Assembly: GCF_963422355.1 (NCBI RefSeq)
Contig: NC_085089.1
Location: forward strand, 1,729,001-1,793,000
From: Corticium candelabrum
Taxonomy: Eukaryota; Porifera; Homoscleromorpha; Homosclerophorida; Plakinidae
Length of the DNA stretch: 64,000 nucleotides
Direction of reading: 5' to 3'
The notes under the pieces were generated by a model, which did no database searches, was not told where the DNA came from, and saw only the letters and a list, made by a program, of their open reading frames with translations. Numbering within the stretch: the stretch's first letter is position 1; every line of letters starts with the position of its first letter. Made by a program: the position numbers and the translations under genes. Below are positions 35,201 to 47,187 of this stretch, piece by piece.

Positions 35201-36680
35201 GCTGCCTTGAGCAGTAGTTGACAATGATACAGTAGTTGGTGCTGATGTAGATTGCGTTGTAATTGGAGCAGACGTAAAAAACTGTAGTAGACACTAACTG
35301 TGTGCTGCCTTTAGCAGTAGTCGGTGATACAACTGTCGTTGCTACTGACGTCGATTGCGTTGTAATTGAGGCAGACGTGGTGGGATTTCTGGTTGTAGAA
35401 CGATTCGTAGTGGCTGCAACAGTGGTTGACGGTACGGTAGGTGTTTGCACTGAAGATACTAGAAAGCAGCAAGATTTCTCTATACTTTACAATACAATAA
35501 TTAGTACGAGTTCATACCAATAGTAGTAGAAGTGTTAGTAGTCGGGACTGGTCTTTCACAAACGTAGTAATAATCATCAGTACAGTCCTTATAATCCCAC
35601 TCACTGTTTTTACGCATTCGTACGCAATCATATTTGTTGTTAAGTTTGTTGTGCCAATTTTTGTATGTTAGAGCTGTACCATCACTCCAAACGATGTCTC
35701 CCGTTTTCTTATTCAATCCAATCCATACGTTCTCCCTGTTGTTGTTTCCTTCTATGTCATACACCACAGTATTTTCACTGCCTGATTCGATAGTTACGAG
35801 ATATCCGCATTCATTGAAACAAGCAGCTTTAGCATCATCCCACGTTTTCTTCGAATTAAAACGGCGATAGCAGCTACTTCCACTGAGAACCCATCCTAAC
35901 GAACAACTTGAAACTTCTACACACAAATTGTATTACAACGATGAAACAACTAGTTCTACACAGATGTCTTCTAAGCGTTACTTGTTACTCCTTGCTCTTG
36001 TGCAAAGGAATTTATAGTAATCGGGTTTGTTGCTAGTGTCGTTGTTCACAAAGAAATCGACGCATCACATGCATTTTTAATATCAGGCGTCAGAGAGAGT
36101 ATAGTCGCCATCAAAACACTGGAAATAAAGCTTTCTAGATTTACTGGTACTTACGAAGACCCGTTTGGACAAGCTAGGTTTGGGCATGCGTTGGTTAACG
36201 AAGCTAGACTAGGAAGACACATGCACCCAAGCATAAATGCACGGGAGAGCTAGTCTATGCATAGACAATCAAGCGCACGGGGTACGTGCTCTACGAGCTC
36301 TAGTTTCTTGCTTTATATAAACTAACTATCAGCATGCAGTTGCAACGAGAAGCTCTCAAGTAGCTTTCTACTTGTTGAAAGCTCAAAACAGCGGCGCTAC
36401 TCAAGGGATCACGTGAAGAAAACTGCGCAATCGTGTAAGTCGCAGCAGAAACACACGCGGTTGCTCGATATTACGGGATTGCTACTACTAAACATCGCAA
36501 CAAATTCTCTAGCCCCTAGATCGTAACACCAGCTTGGATCTCCGCTGCACGTAATACAGACCGACAGTTTCTCAGCACAGTCATGCAATGCGTAGGCATG
36601 CACAAATGTGACTAACCAGACAACGTGTGTAGAGTTAGAGCAACCAAGAGAACCAGTGCGTTTGCTGCTGCAGGATTCAT
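32289..36680 (-). pseudogene. One-CTLD receptor tyrosine kinase pseudogene
   Basis: Full gene plan on the minus strand: signal exon 36680-36617 (M-NPAAANALVLLVALTL), CTLD 35916-35518 (WIGLNKK, WSDGT, CVRM, YYYVCE), stalk/TM from 35458 to 34472, juxtamembrane exon from 34411 with two YCDP-type repeats (the second reads VCCDP), and kinase exons down to 32289. Lesions: +1 nt in the stalk near 35276-35283, -1 nt near 34933, -1 nt in the hinge exon near 33353, and a TAT-to-TAG stop at 33170-33172, four codons before the HRD motif. Its kinase part is the duplicate of the intact kinase at 19.2-20.84 kb. A truncated membrane lectin could still be made only if the stalk frameshifts are bypassed. Confidence 0.8.
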
Positions 36681-36706
36681 GACTCCTCCCTGAGGCGTCT
36701 CATATG

Positions 36707-36727
36707 CACGCGATCGTTTATTTAAAG
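36707..36727 (-). promoter_or_regulatory. Degenerate E-box/TATA-like core promoter
   Basis: The plus strand reads cgcgatcgtttatttaaag, the counterpart of the CACGTGATCGTCTATTTAAA block upstream of the intact genes, with the E-box decayed. Fits the pseudogene status downstream. Confidence 0.3.
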
Positions 36728-36749
36728 AATCGATTAGTGTAAATGTCAT

Positions 36750-38200
36750 GCAGCTAGTGATAGTATCCCGTGACAATGTCAACACAACAATACACGTACA
36801 CAGAAGTATGCTACTTGTTCTAGATACATACGACATAACATGTAGTGTACATTTTATGTAAACGTTATTAACCCTTGGAGGGTTACAGCAATACCTCTGT
36901 AAACGGATGGACAATTAAAACAGAGCGCATGCGCTTATTGTTATCGCTGGTGCTAAGTTAGTGTGCCAGTCCAGAGGCGAGGCGAAGAAAATGGCATTTA
37001 GGTTGCGAGGGCCCAGCCTCCATGCGCTGTAAAGGCATTGTCTAACTTGAATGTTACCTCTGTCGACCAAGTGTCGCACATTCACTTTGCACTTACGTCA
37101 CTAGAGAGGTTTAGTAAACTAGAGAGGTTTAGTAACTAAAACTGGCAGACACATGCCATGCTAGCTGACAATTATTTATTATTAAAGTAGATGTAGCTTT
37201 CGTGTTGTTGTCTATTGCAGCTCCTCGTTTTCTTCCACTTGTAGCTCGTTTTCACGATTATCTATTGTAGTTATGTATAGTGACCATAGACTGCTAATTA
37301 GTAGAGCCATGCCCCCGTGGCCACCGCGGTTGCTACGCCTACTCCTTGGCAGTGAGTCGGTGTGATGATAATTTGCATGCTATCTATAGCTATCAAATGT
37401 CGACAATCACACGTATCAGTCAATGTGTCCAGCCCCCTTCTCACGCTCAAGGTGGATGAACGCTTTGTAACCTAGTTCTGGTAGCAGATGGTTTAGCACG
37501 TTAGTGCTTCTTCATTGTTTAACTATTAATTAGCAATTTACTAATTTCTGATTTAATAACGCAGCCCTTAATTGACATTGACGTCTGAGGTACATTAGTA
37601 CTGAAAATTCTTAGTACTGACGTCTTACACCTAGTAGATCAAGGGCACATCAACAAAGACAAATATATTCTGGAGACAACAAGTACTGACTGTTCACATC
37701 TAATTAGAACTAAAATGTTCACGCTGACCACAAATCTAAATATATTTTTTTAATTTTATGTCGATAAATAATAAATTTTTACAGTCGTAATAAGTTTAAT
37801 TAATTAATTGAAAAATTAGCAAAGGCTTTGTCAGCAACACTAGATGTCAAACCAGACTATCTCGTAGTTCATTTATTTCTCACGTGTTGTTTTAGCTACT
37901 TGAGTTGAAGAGGCATACGTATAACTGTTTTGCTATATGTCTAGAGCGTCCCTGCTAAGGCTGTAAAAAGATTCAATAAATAACTTCTGGTCTCACACAA
38001 AATTTATGACCTTGACGTAAAATAATATTTAGCCGTAATCAATAAAACAAAATGTGTCAGCTCTTCACCTGTTCACGTCATCTCTTAAAACACAATAATG
38101 TAAAGAAAGTTAGCCTTGCTTACACCACATAGAGCAGGTAAATATCAGGCCCGTAGACGGGGGAAGGAGTTCGGGAGGATTGAACGAAACGCCCGCGCTT
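36750..38200. other. Intergenic spacer, no gene seen
   Basis: Parts (about 37360-37560 and 37840-38130) resemble the spacers at 50.38-51.07 and 54.65-55.34 kb, including a decayed copy of the coding-like segment found there. A short direct duplication (actagagaggtttagta) is at about 37101-37134. No supported gene. Confidence 0.4.
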
Positions 38201-38329
38201 AGCTGTGCATGTTCGCTTTCGATCGATCCAAAGTTGCTTGTTCCATCTTGGACTCCTTTACATCTACTGTGATGCAGAGGTTTGAAAAACACCGTATAAG
38301 TTCGTGTATGTTCTACAAAAACAATACAA

Positions 38330-38455
38330 AACGTCCTGTATGTGGTGCAGACAATCCCGTATGTGGTGCAAACGATCCCGTATGTGGTACCAATAGTCCC
38401 GTATGCGGTACTAATGGTCCCGTATGCGGTACCACTTCTCCGTGTAAGCTAAACC
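38330..38455 (+). repeat. 21-bp tandem repeat reading as a PVCGTNG heptad
   Basis: About six imperfect 21-bp units on tcccgtatgtggtaccaata. On the plus strand they read PVCGADN, PVCGAND, PVCGTNS, PVCGTNG, PVCGTTS inside an open frame at 38209-38523. There is no signal peptide, splice context or protein match. The same unit occurs noncoding in other copies of the family, so a coding role is doubtful. Confidence 0.5.
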
Positions 38456-38718
38456 CATACGCAGACTCGGGTACTGTACCAATGTTAAATACAAAACATT
38501 TATGTTGTAATAGGTTGTCTTGAAATGCAATTTTTCTAGCAAACATCAAGCTAATCGTCAAGCTACAAACATACAATTCATTCAACTTGATAATGTCCAA
38601 TTGTAGATACAATACCAATAGTGCAGTAACTAGTTTTGGTGCCCATTAATCAGCCAGCTAATTAGCTAAAATAGCAAAATTTTGCAATATTTTCACACAT
38701 TGCGCACCAGTTTCACAT

Positions 38719-41700
38719 TCAGTATTTTGCATAAACGTGTTGCAAGTCTGTGTAGCAGTTTTCTGACACGTCCAACCTGTCTCCGAGTTTTCCTTTAATT
38801 GCCTCCTCTTCTTTTCTGTTAGTCAAAAGAAACTCGTCAGCTTCCCGAAGCCTCTGCACAATGTTTCCAAAACTCGGTCTTTCATAGCGATCAGGATTCC
38901 TGGCAACATACAACACAGTAGTATTGCACAACCAGGATCTATATATGTCTGTACACTCACCAACAATCAATCATGAGATGATAAAGGAAACGAGAACATC
39001 CCGGAGGGGGAGGAAGGCGATACCCATTCGCTATCTTCTTCATCAACTGCGCAGTAAAACAGTCATATAGATAAATACCTGCTATTTGTAAAAGTAATCT
39101 TGCGATTGCTTAGCTACGTATAGTCACCTCGTTGTTTTTCATTACACCGTAAGGACGTTGACCCACTGACCACACTTCGTAGAGGACAACTCCATAGCTC
39201 CACACGTCACTGGCAGACGAATATCGTTTATAATTCAAAGTCTGATAAAAAGACAGCAAAACGCATTACTTCACCCACCAAGTATCATACAATTGATTTA
39301 TACCTCAAGAGCACACCATCTTATTGGGACTTTCCCGCCTTTTGTCACGTAGTAGTTGTCGTCAGACACGTCGCGTGTCATGCCAAAGTCTGCAATCTAG
39401 TCGTCAACATAACTTAAAATTCTATTAATTAGATAATTTTAGTTAATGTTTATGTACCTTGCAAGTCAGCTCTGAGTTCAGCAAAATGTTTCTTGCAGCC
39501 AAATCCTACATGTAGAAACAAAAATGTTATTTAACGTAAGTTGATTTTAACGTTATTGTTGTTAACATGCACTTACTCTGTGAATGAAAGACTTCCGTGC
39601 AAAATATTCCATTCCATTTGCGATATCACGACACATTTTCAGTAAGGTTTTGCTAAAGCTCGAAAGGCAACACTGTCCGCTACGCCTATCAAAACAAAAC
39701 AAATAGATAGACAACGTGACATAAGATTTCCACGCCACACTTGCTGCGTACTTCAATCTCTGTTGTTCAAGATATTGCTTGAGATCACCATTTTCCATGT
39801 ATTCCAAAACTAACATTGTCTACACAAATAAATATTGTATTAATAAATATTTTATAAGACCATCAGTAAGATTTAATACTGGAAATCCAACGGTCACAAC
39901 GCCATGAAGACGAACGACGTTCTGATGATGAAATTGACCATTAATTGCTGCTTCACGAAGAAATTTGACGCGGTCATTGGCATTGGCTTCATTTGTCAGA
40001 GTCTTGACAGCCACAGCCAGCTTTTCTCTATCATTCTAGGGTCAATTGATTTAGCTAACACACTCACGTACGACATGAATTTTATCAAATTAGATCAAGC
40101 TTACCACTTTCCACACTGCTTTCTCTACAACGCCAAATTCTCTGCGCACAAACATGCAGTTTTAATGTCATTTCAACGTTCTCTTTTATGTTAATCACTT
40201 GTTTACCCTGATCCGATCGTCTTCCTGTTGGTGACGTCATTTCTATCGATCTTTCTAAATCGCCGTCCTTCGAGTTGACCGTAAAGTTCCCGTTCCGTGG
40301 AGGCTGGTTCCCAATATTCATCATCATTATCATTGCTTGCACTCGGTGAAGTTGTAGATATCTGTGAATGTAAATTTTATTATCGCTTACACCGTATCGT
40401 ATACACTAATCGAGATGCTAACGTTTAGCTTCTTTGGGATGTCATCTGGAACAAGCAACCCAATCTGCGTGTCATATGACATATTCGAGAAACCAAGTGG
40501 CATTTTCTCTTGTCTCTCTTTTGTAAATTTTTCTATAAGAGCGCAGGCTAGATATCCATCCTCACCTTCAAGCAAATCAGTTGGCGTTTGTGTTGGTTTC
40601 TTTATCATTGCTGTTGTAGGCTCACAATATTCGTCCACGTCCGTTGTTAATCCGCGCTTAGTAGACTGGACGCCTACTGTCGTGCCTCCATGAACAATGC
40701 TGTCTGCATTTGGAGTTGATGCTCGTCTTGGTTTCCTCATCATTGAAGTGGTAGGATCACAGTATACTTCTACGTCCATTGATGATCCCTGTTTAGTAAA
40801 ATGAGCGCCTGTCGTTGTACCTTTATGAACAGAGCTACTTGCATTCTGGGTTGATGCTCTTGTTGGTTTCTTCATCATTGCTGTTGTAGGATCACAGTAG
40901 ACACTTACGTCCATTGCTGATCCGCGTTTAGTAAAGTGAGCATGTGACTTTGTAGTATTCGCAACCACGCTGCCTGCGTATGGTCTTTCTAAGGTGAAAA
41001 TAAAATGAAAACATTGATTTCATAAACATTAGAGTGAAATCGTCAATCATGCAGCTACCTGCCAAATGTGAGTTAAATGTCTCGGACTCCATCTTGCTTG
41101 CTTTTCTTCTCCAGAAGAGAAGAGCAAGAATTACAGACACGATTAAAACAATAACTCCAATTGTAGCAGCAACTGCTGCGTACATTGTGGTATTTGAAGA
41201 ACTCGATTTTGCTTCATTTGCTATTATATTCACGTTTAGATTTGCAGTCGGTTGTGTAGTTGTTTCACGAGTTGTGGCTAACGTTGACTGGATGGAATTG
41301 CTGACCCTAGAAATTTGTGTTGCGTGTATTTGTGACGTGAATTTACGTTCCGTGACCATAGCCTCTGTAGAACGACGAGGCAAGACAGGGAACAAAGTTG
41401 TTGAACGAATCGGTGTAGAAAGAGCGTCACCAGCGCGAGCAGTCGTTGTTCTTGACATACGGGTTGTTGATCTTGTAGCCTCTCTGGATTGTGTACTGAC
41501 TTCAATAGTGTTTGGACGTGAAACGGTTGTGGGCACTGATGTAGTTGCAATTGATACAGACGGAGAAGTGGTGGTAGGCGATTGTGTGATACCTTCCACA
41601 GTAGTTGAAATAGGTTTTGATGTTGAACCGGATTGTGTTGAAAGTGACGCAGACAGGGTAGTTGTGGTAGGCAGTCGTGTACTGGGTTCAGCAGTAGTTG

Positions 41701-43542
41701 GTCGTGAGGTAGTTGTTGATACTGACGTAGTTGCTTGTGCTCTACTGGATTCAGACTTAGAAACTCTGGTCGGTAATTGTGTGTTGCCTTCAGCAGTAGT
41801 TGATAATGATACAGTTGTTGGCGCTGATTGCGTTGTAATTGAAGCAGACGTAGAAGTGGTGGTAGGCAATTGTGTGCTGCCTTCAGCAGTAGTTGACAAT
41901 GATACGGTTGTTGGTGCTGACGTAGATTGCGTTGTAATCGGAGCAGACGTGGAAACTGTAGTAAACACTAACTGTGTGCTGCCTTCAGCAGTAGTCGGTG
42001 ATACAACTGTCGTTGCTACTGACGTCGATTGCGTTGTAATTGAGGCAGACGTGGTGGGATTTCTGGTTGTAGAACGATCCGTAGTGGCTGCAACAGTGGT
42101 TGACGGTGCGGTAGATATTTGCACTGAAGATACTAGGAAACAGCAAGATTTCTCTCTACTTTACAATACAATAATTAGTACAAGTTTATACCAATAGTAG
42201 TAGGAGGGTTGGTAGTCGGGGCTGATGTTTCACAAACGTAGTAATACTCATCATCATCATCATCACACTCCTTATAGTCCCATTTACCGTTTTTACCACG
42301 CATTATTACGCATTCGTCGTCGTCGCGTCGTCGTCGTCGTCGATCATCGTTATCCCAACGTTTGTATGAAATATTTGTACCATCACTCCAAAATTTGCTT
42401 GACCTATCTTTGTTTATTCCAATCCAAACGTTCTCCCTGTTGTTGCTTCCTTCTATGTCATACACCAGAGTATTTTCACTGAATGACCCGATAGATACGA
42501 GATGTCCGCCTCTATTGACACAATCAGCTTCAGCATTATCCCACGTTTTCTTCGTATTGAAACGGCGATAGCAACTACTTCCACTGAGAGTCCATCCTGA
42601 CGAACAACTTGAAACTTCTACTCACAAATTGTGTTACAACGGTGAAACAACCAATCCTACACGAAATGTTTTCTGATCTAGCGCTAATCAGTGCGCATGC
42701 ATGTGCATAGGAAATAAGGTAATCGTTTCTGTCGTTGGTGTCATTGTTCCACAAGAAACCGACACATTATAGAGATGTAGGCGTCAGAGAGAGGTGTAAT
42801 CGCCATCAATTAAATCTTGAAAATAGACTTAGAAGAGCCCTCTATCTAGGAACGTACTGCATGGTGCTTAGCCAAAAACTTAATTCGAAGGCCAGTATTG
42901 AACAAGGTTGGGGATGCGTTGGCTATATCGACTCGAGACTATCCTCTTGTTCTCGGTAAGACTTACAGCCGATAGACACGTTACAGCTTTGTTTCTCTCG
43001 AAAACTGCTGCGCGGCGTTTGCAAACGTTGTGTTTGCGCGTAATCTATATACGGAGAAGGACAACTCATACAATAGAAGACTTGAAAAGAACTATTTATA
43101 GTCTGTGCATGCCTAGACAATCAGATTCAGTGCATGCACACGGGTATACGTGCATGTCTCTAGGATCTCTAAAGTTTCTTGTTTGTGGTCGCAATTTGCT
43201 AGCAAACTATCAGCAGTTGCAACGAGCAGCTCTCGAGTAGCTTTCTACTGGTTGAAAGCTCAAAGGGGTACATCACGTGAAGCGCAATCTTGCAAGTCGC
43301 AGCAGAAACACATGTCTATATAGATCACTAGTACAAGATTGCAAATACTTACACATCGCAACAAATTTTTAGCCGCGAAACGGTAACAACTAATCGATCT
43401 CCGCTCTACCTACGCAATACAGACTCTCCCCAGCACAATCATGCATGCAATACGTAGAAATGCACAAATGTGACTAACCAGGCAACGTGTGTAGAGTGAG
43501 AGCAACCAAGACAACCAGAGCGTTTGCTGCCGCAGGACTCAT
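38719..43542 (-). CDS. One-CTLD receptor tyrosine kinase with YCDP juxtamembrane repeats, intact
   Basis: Fourteen exons, minus: 43542-43479, 42617-42192, 42132-41059, 40988-40393, 40361-40207, 40141-40105, 40035-39880, 39819-39752, 39685-39577, 39505-39458, 39396-39304, 39241-39128, 39046-38961, 38899-38719. Total 3207 nt (1068 aa), all GT-AG and in phase. Signal peptide, a CTLD whose loop holds an Arg6-Asp3 tract, a roughly 280-residue Thr/Ser stalk, a TM helix (AAVAATIGVIVLIVSVILAL), then a juxtamembrane exon with three tandem repeats of about 46 residues bearing VYCDPTTAM, VYCDPTTSM and EYCEPTTAM. Kinase: GSGEFGVV, VAVKTL, FLREAA, IHRDLAARN, ADFGMTRD, NYYVTK activation loop, [26 protein letters not shown]. 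The tail has CYTDLQHVYAKY. All catalytic residues are present. Likely a lectin-gated signalling receptor; ligand unknown. Confidence 0.85.
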
Positions 43543-43570
43543 GACTCTTAACTCTCAGATGCAGTACAAT

Positions 43571-43590
43571 CACCTGATCGTCTATTTAGA
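43571..43590 (-). promoter_or_regulatory. E-box-like/TATA-like core promoter
   Basis: The plus strand reads cacctgatcgtctatttaga; the E-box-like core lies 29 bp before the start codon at 43542, with the TATTTA box about 10 bp further out. It is also the first unit of the 110-bp minisatellite, so the promoter itself appears to have been multiplied. Confidence 0.4.
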
Positions 43591-44119
43591 GACTAGAGTT
43601 CTGATCATTAGTGTGATTGCAATGCAGCTAATTATGAAAGCTCGTGACAAAGTTAACACATGCATAACAATCAAATGCCCCACACCATCGTCTATCTAAA
43701 GAATGGAGTACTAATCATTAGTGTGATTGCAATGCAGCTAATTATGAAATCTCGTGACAAAGTTAACACATGCATAACAATCAAATGCCCCACACCATCG
43801 TCTATTTAAAGAATGGAGTACTAATCATTAGTGTGATTGCAATGCAGCTAATTATGAAATCTCGTGACAAAGTTAACACATGCATAACAATCAAATGCCC
43901 CACACCATCGTCTATTTAAAGAATGGAGTACTAATCATTAATGTGATTGCAATGCAGCTAATTATGAAATCTCGTGACAAAGTTAACACATGCATAACAA
44001 TCAAATGCCTCACACGATCGTCTATTTAAAAACTTGAGTTCTAATCATTAGTGTGATTGCAATGCAGCTAATTATGAAATCCCGTGACAAAGTTAACACA
44101 TGCATAACAATCAAATGCC
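43572..44119. repeat. 110-bp minisatellite, about 5 copies, in promoter region
   Basis: Units start with tctattta at 43581, 43691, 43801, 43911 and 44021, exactly 110 bp apart, each containing gtgtgattgcaatgcagcta and gttaacacatgcataacaat. It begins at the core promoter of the kinase gene. The matching region at 58.45-58.77 kb has three copies. Short open frames within it are artefacts. Confidence 0.75.
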
Positions 44120-44412
44120 TTTATAGAAGCTACAGAAAATGCTACTTGTTTTAAATACATACAACATCTAGGTAATTAGTTAATTAGCACGTATACATTT
44201 ATGTAACTTTATTAACTCGAGTCGAACCTCTGTAATAATAAACGGACAATCGAAATGCAGCGCATGCGCTCATTCTTATCACTGGTGTCAATTAGCGTGC
44301 CAGTCGGTGTAATCGTGATTTGCATGCTATCGAATACCTACCTAACTAATTGTCGACATCTTACTTGGCAGTCATGTATTCAGTCCCCTTCCTACTCAAT
44401 TCATCGGCGTAG

Positions 44413-44598
44413 CGTCGGGGGTGGAGCTGGGGTGGGACTGGGGTGGGGCTGGGGTGAGGTTGGGGTGGGTCTGGGGTGAGGTTGGGGTGGGTCTGGGGTG
44501 GGTCTAGGGTGGGGGTGAGGGCTGGGGTGGGGGTGAGGTGGGGTGGAGGATGAGGTGGGGTTGGGGCTGGGGTGGGGACTGGGGTGGGGGTGGAGGCT
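44413..44598 (+). repeat. G-rich GGGGTGGGGCT minisatellite
   Basis: Irregular tandem units of ggggtggggctggggtg and variants on the plus strand, with many runs of three to five G. It could form G-quadruplexes. The duplicated block at 59.07 kb has collapsed to a pure G run plus ggggaggct units. Confidence 0.65.
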
Positions 44599-44649
44599 GG
44601 GGAGTCTATAGCCCCAAACATTTTGGGCGTGTCACTTTGCTTCAAGCAA

Positions 44650-45600
44650 AACTATCATTTTAAGTTACTAAACAGTGACAGTTCTCTTAATCTCAGAGTA
44701 GTTACTGGGTATGTTGACGAGCGACGACGACGCTAACTATATCTCTGTGACAATACACATCATAATTTCAGCATGATAAAACCAGTGTCAAGAAGTAGTG
44801 GACACTTAAGGAGAATGGAATTTCTTGCGGCTCCGCTACCTAATGATTGGCTTGCACTCCACGGTACTTTCTCCACAAATATATTCTATCTATTAATTAA
44901 AAACTAACTATAGCTAGACCTATATTGCTCGCTAGATTACGAAATGCTAAAATTGGTCAACGTCGTTTGCACTGAATTGGTCTTCTAGATTCTATTGTCA
45001 TCGAGATGCCATTTAATTTTGACGATCGCAGCAAGCCATGAAAACCTTTTTGGCACAGACGGTAACAGTGTTTCCACTCCTTTATACGCACACTGACGGT
45101 ACTCAGTCCCATTCCCATAGTTTATTTGTAACCTAAAATTGATACTAATTTACTTAGATGTCTACAAACTGCGAGGTAGAAAAGTAGAAATGGGCGTGGT
45201 TTGTGTGAGATATGGGCGTGGTTTGTGGCCTGATTTAGCAGCCCCCAAACTTAAGGACCACGCTACGCTGGTGCTCAATTCATTGGCTGCGTAATGAGAT
45301 TCAAAGTAGACGAACGCTTTCTAGCCTGCACTCAGTGCATCGAATGATTACCCTATAGACATGGCTACAACAAAGGCTCCCGTTCAGGTAGGCTTTCCAA
45401 GCTTGATTCCGATTGGTTCATTTCGATCCTAGCTCCTCGATCCTCCTCGATCCTGCTGCTGCACGCAATACTGGCCACATCTTGTCAGGCTCTGGGCGGT
45501 TGCTGTCTAGCTAGACAACGATTGTTAGTCTGTCCATACAAGTAAACACGTGCACTCTCAGTCTAATTGTCTAATAGGCGTCACTGCATCATGCATAAGT
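44650..45600. other. Intergenic, duplicated block then unique sequence
   Basis: Up to about 45.25 kb this is the twin of 59.15-59.76 kb; beyond that the two differ. A short direct repeat of gggcgtggttt occurs at 45190-45230. No gene seen. Confidence 0.4.
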
Positions 45601-45625
45601 GCAATGCGCATCGATTGCTAGAGCT

Positions 45626-45626
<1 letters not shown>

Positions 45627-45683
<57 letters not shown>
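45627..45683. repeat. (AT)n microsatellite
   Basis: Pure alternating AT of about 57 bp; no coding content. Confidence 0.9.
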
Positions 45684-45686
<3 letters not shown>

Positions 45687-46034
45687 GAACGCTTTTGTCT
45701 TCCAAAAGGGTAAAGAAAGAGAAAGAAATAGAAAAAAATCCATCTCTCCAAATGATGTAAACATAATGACTTTTACCGGATAGTAGAATTTACAACTATT
45801 TTTATGTGCCTCGGAATTCTAATACTTTGCTCGCGTCCTCCCTGTACTTGATTTCTCTCGTTCAAGATCAATACTTATTAAACTGCAGCCCACTGATTAA
45901 ACTGCAGCCCACTGACGTAAAGAAAGATAATTCGCACGCTGTTCAGTCAGCTAAAAGCAACTGCATTGGGTTTCCTTATGTTTCGAATGTTCATTAGTGC
46001 AGTGATTCTCAACGGGTTTTTAATTAAAGTAATT

Positions 46035-46745
46035 CTTATTCAAATTGTATTTCTGTTGATGGTCTGAGTTGTTCAACACAAACATTAAGTTTGAAAGGAA
46101 TTGAATGTTATCTTCATGTAACACCAGAGCTCCGATTATTTGAAATTGGCCAATAAGCATGGACATATCTGATCACTACTTCTACAAATGTGCAGTTTTT
46201 GAAGTAAAACTGCATATAAAAAATTGTATTAGTCGTGGAAGTATTTTGAAATGGTTTTAATAGTTGATATTAATATCCCCATCTATACTAGTTATTTGGA
46301 TGTCACTTTGGCTGTAAAGTGCTATAATGAATTACAATGTCTTCAAGTGGCTAGTAGAGATGGCTTTCAATCATAATAGTTCTAATTCAAATTGTATTAC
46401 TATTGATGATATAATTTGTTCAACACAAATATTAAGTTTGAAAGTAATTGAATTTTATCTTCATGTAACACTAGTGCTCCGATTATTTGAAATTGGCCCA
46501 TAAGTATGAACATAACTGATCATGCACTCTTTTTCTGCAAATGTGCAGTTTTTGAAGTAAAATGCACATACAAACCTGTACTAGTCGTGAAAATATTTAA
46601 AATAGTTTGAATATTTAATATTAATATCTCCATCTATAAATATAGTTACATCTTTGGATGTCACTTTGACTGCTAGTATATTACAATACATGTCTTCAAG
46701 TGGCTGATATAGAAATGGCTTATAATTACAATGGTTGTAATTTAA
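46035..46745. repeat. Tandem satellite, period about 350 bp, two copies
   Basis: The phrase caaattgtattt...gttgat...ttcaacacaaa recurs at about 46041 and 46388, and a third start appears near 46743. Shared internal phrases include ctccgattatttgaaattggcc and aatgtgcagtttttgaagtaaaa. Copies diverge by point changes. No ORF. Confidence 0.65.
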
Positions 46746-46931
46746 ATCGTATTTCTAGTGATGACATGCATCATAACATTGAGCGATCTTTCGTGTGAAG
46801 CCAACTGTGGTGTGAGCACCCGAAGTCTCACAGTTACGTCACAACCGATACTGCTTACGGCCCAAGTCAAAGGGCAGGTACTCATATATACTCCTAAGTC
46901 GATATCAAAAGGAGGGGCTGGTTGCGCGAGA

Positions 46932-47187
<256 letters not shown>

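Larger units (their letters stand above)
42600..45250. repeat. 5'-flank segmental duplication, copy at the kinase gene
   Basis: Nearly the same as 57490-59760: intron 1, signal exon, promoter, 110-bp minisatellite, G-rich tract and spacer. The two copies differ mainly in repeat copy number. They are separated by about 14.9 kb and by two other receptor genes. Confidence 0.75.

Noticed and set aside
38209-38523. Secreted Cys-rich repeat peptide (PVCGTNG heptads)
   Set aside because: No signal sequence, no exon context, and the same unit is noncoding in other copies; kept only as a repeat.
41034-42197. Long plus-strand open frames (387, 282, 252 and 211 codons at 41.0, 47.8, 52.2 and 56.5 kb)
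   Set aside because: They lie exactly antisense to the Thr/Ser stalk exons. Reverse complements of Thr codons give Val/Asp-rich open frames; no splice sites, signal peptide or domain support them.
43572-44119. CRISPR-like array of regular repeats
   Set aside because: Units are a continuous 110-bp tandem repeat with no distinct spacers, in a eukaryotic promoter region.
44255-44645. Pro/Thr- and Gly-rich open frames over the G-rich tract
   Set aside because: Frame follows the minisatellite; not conserved in the twin at 59.07 kb.
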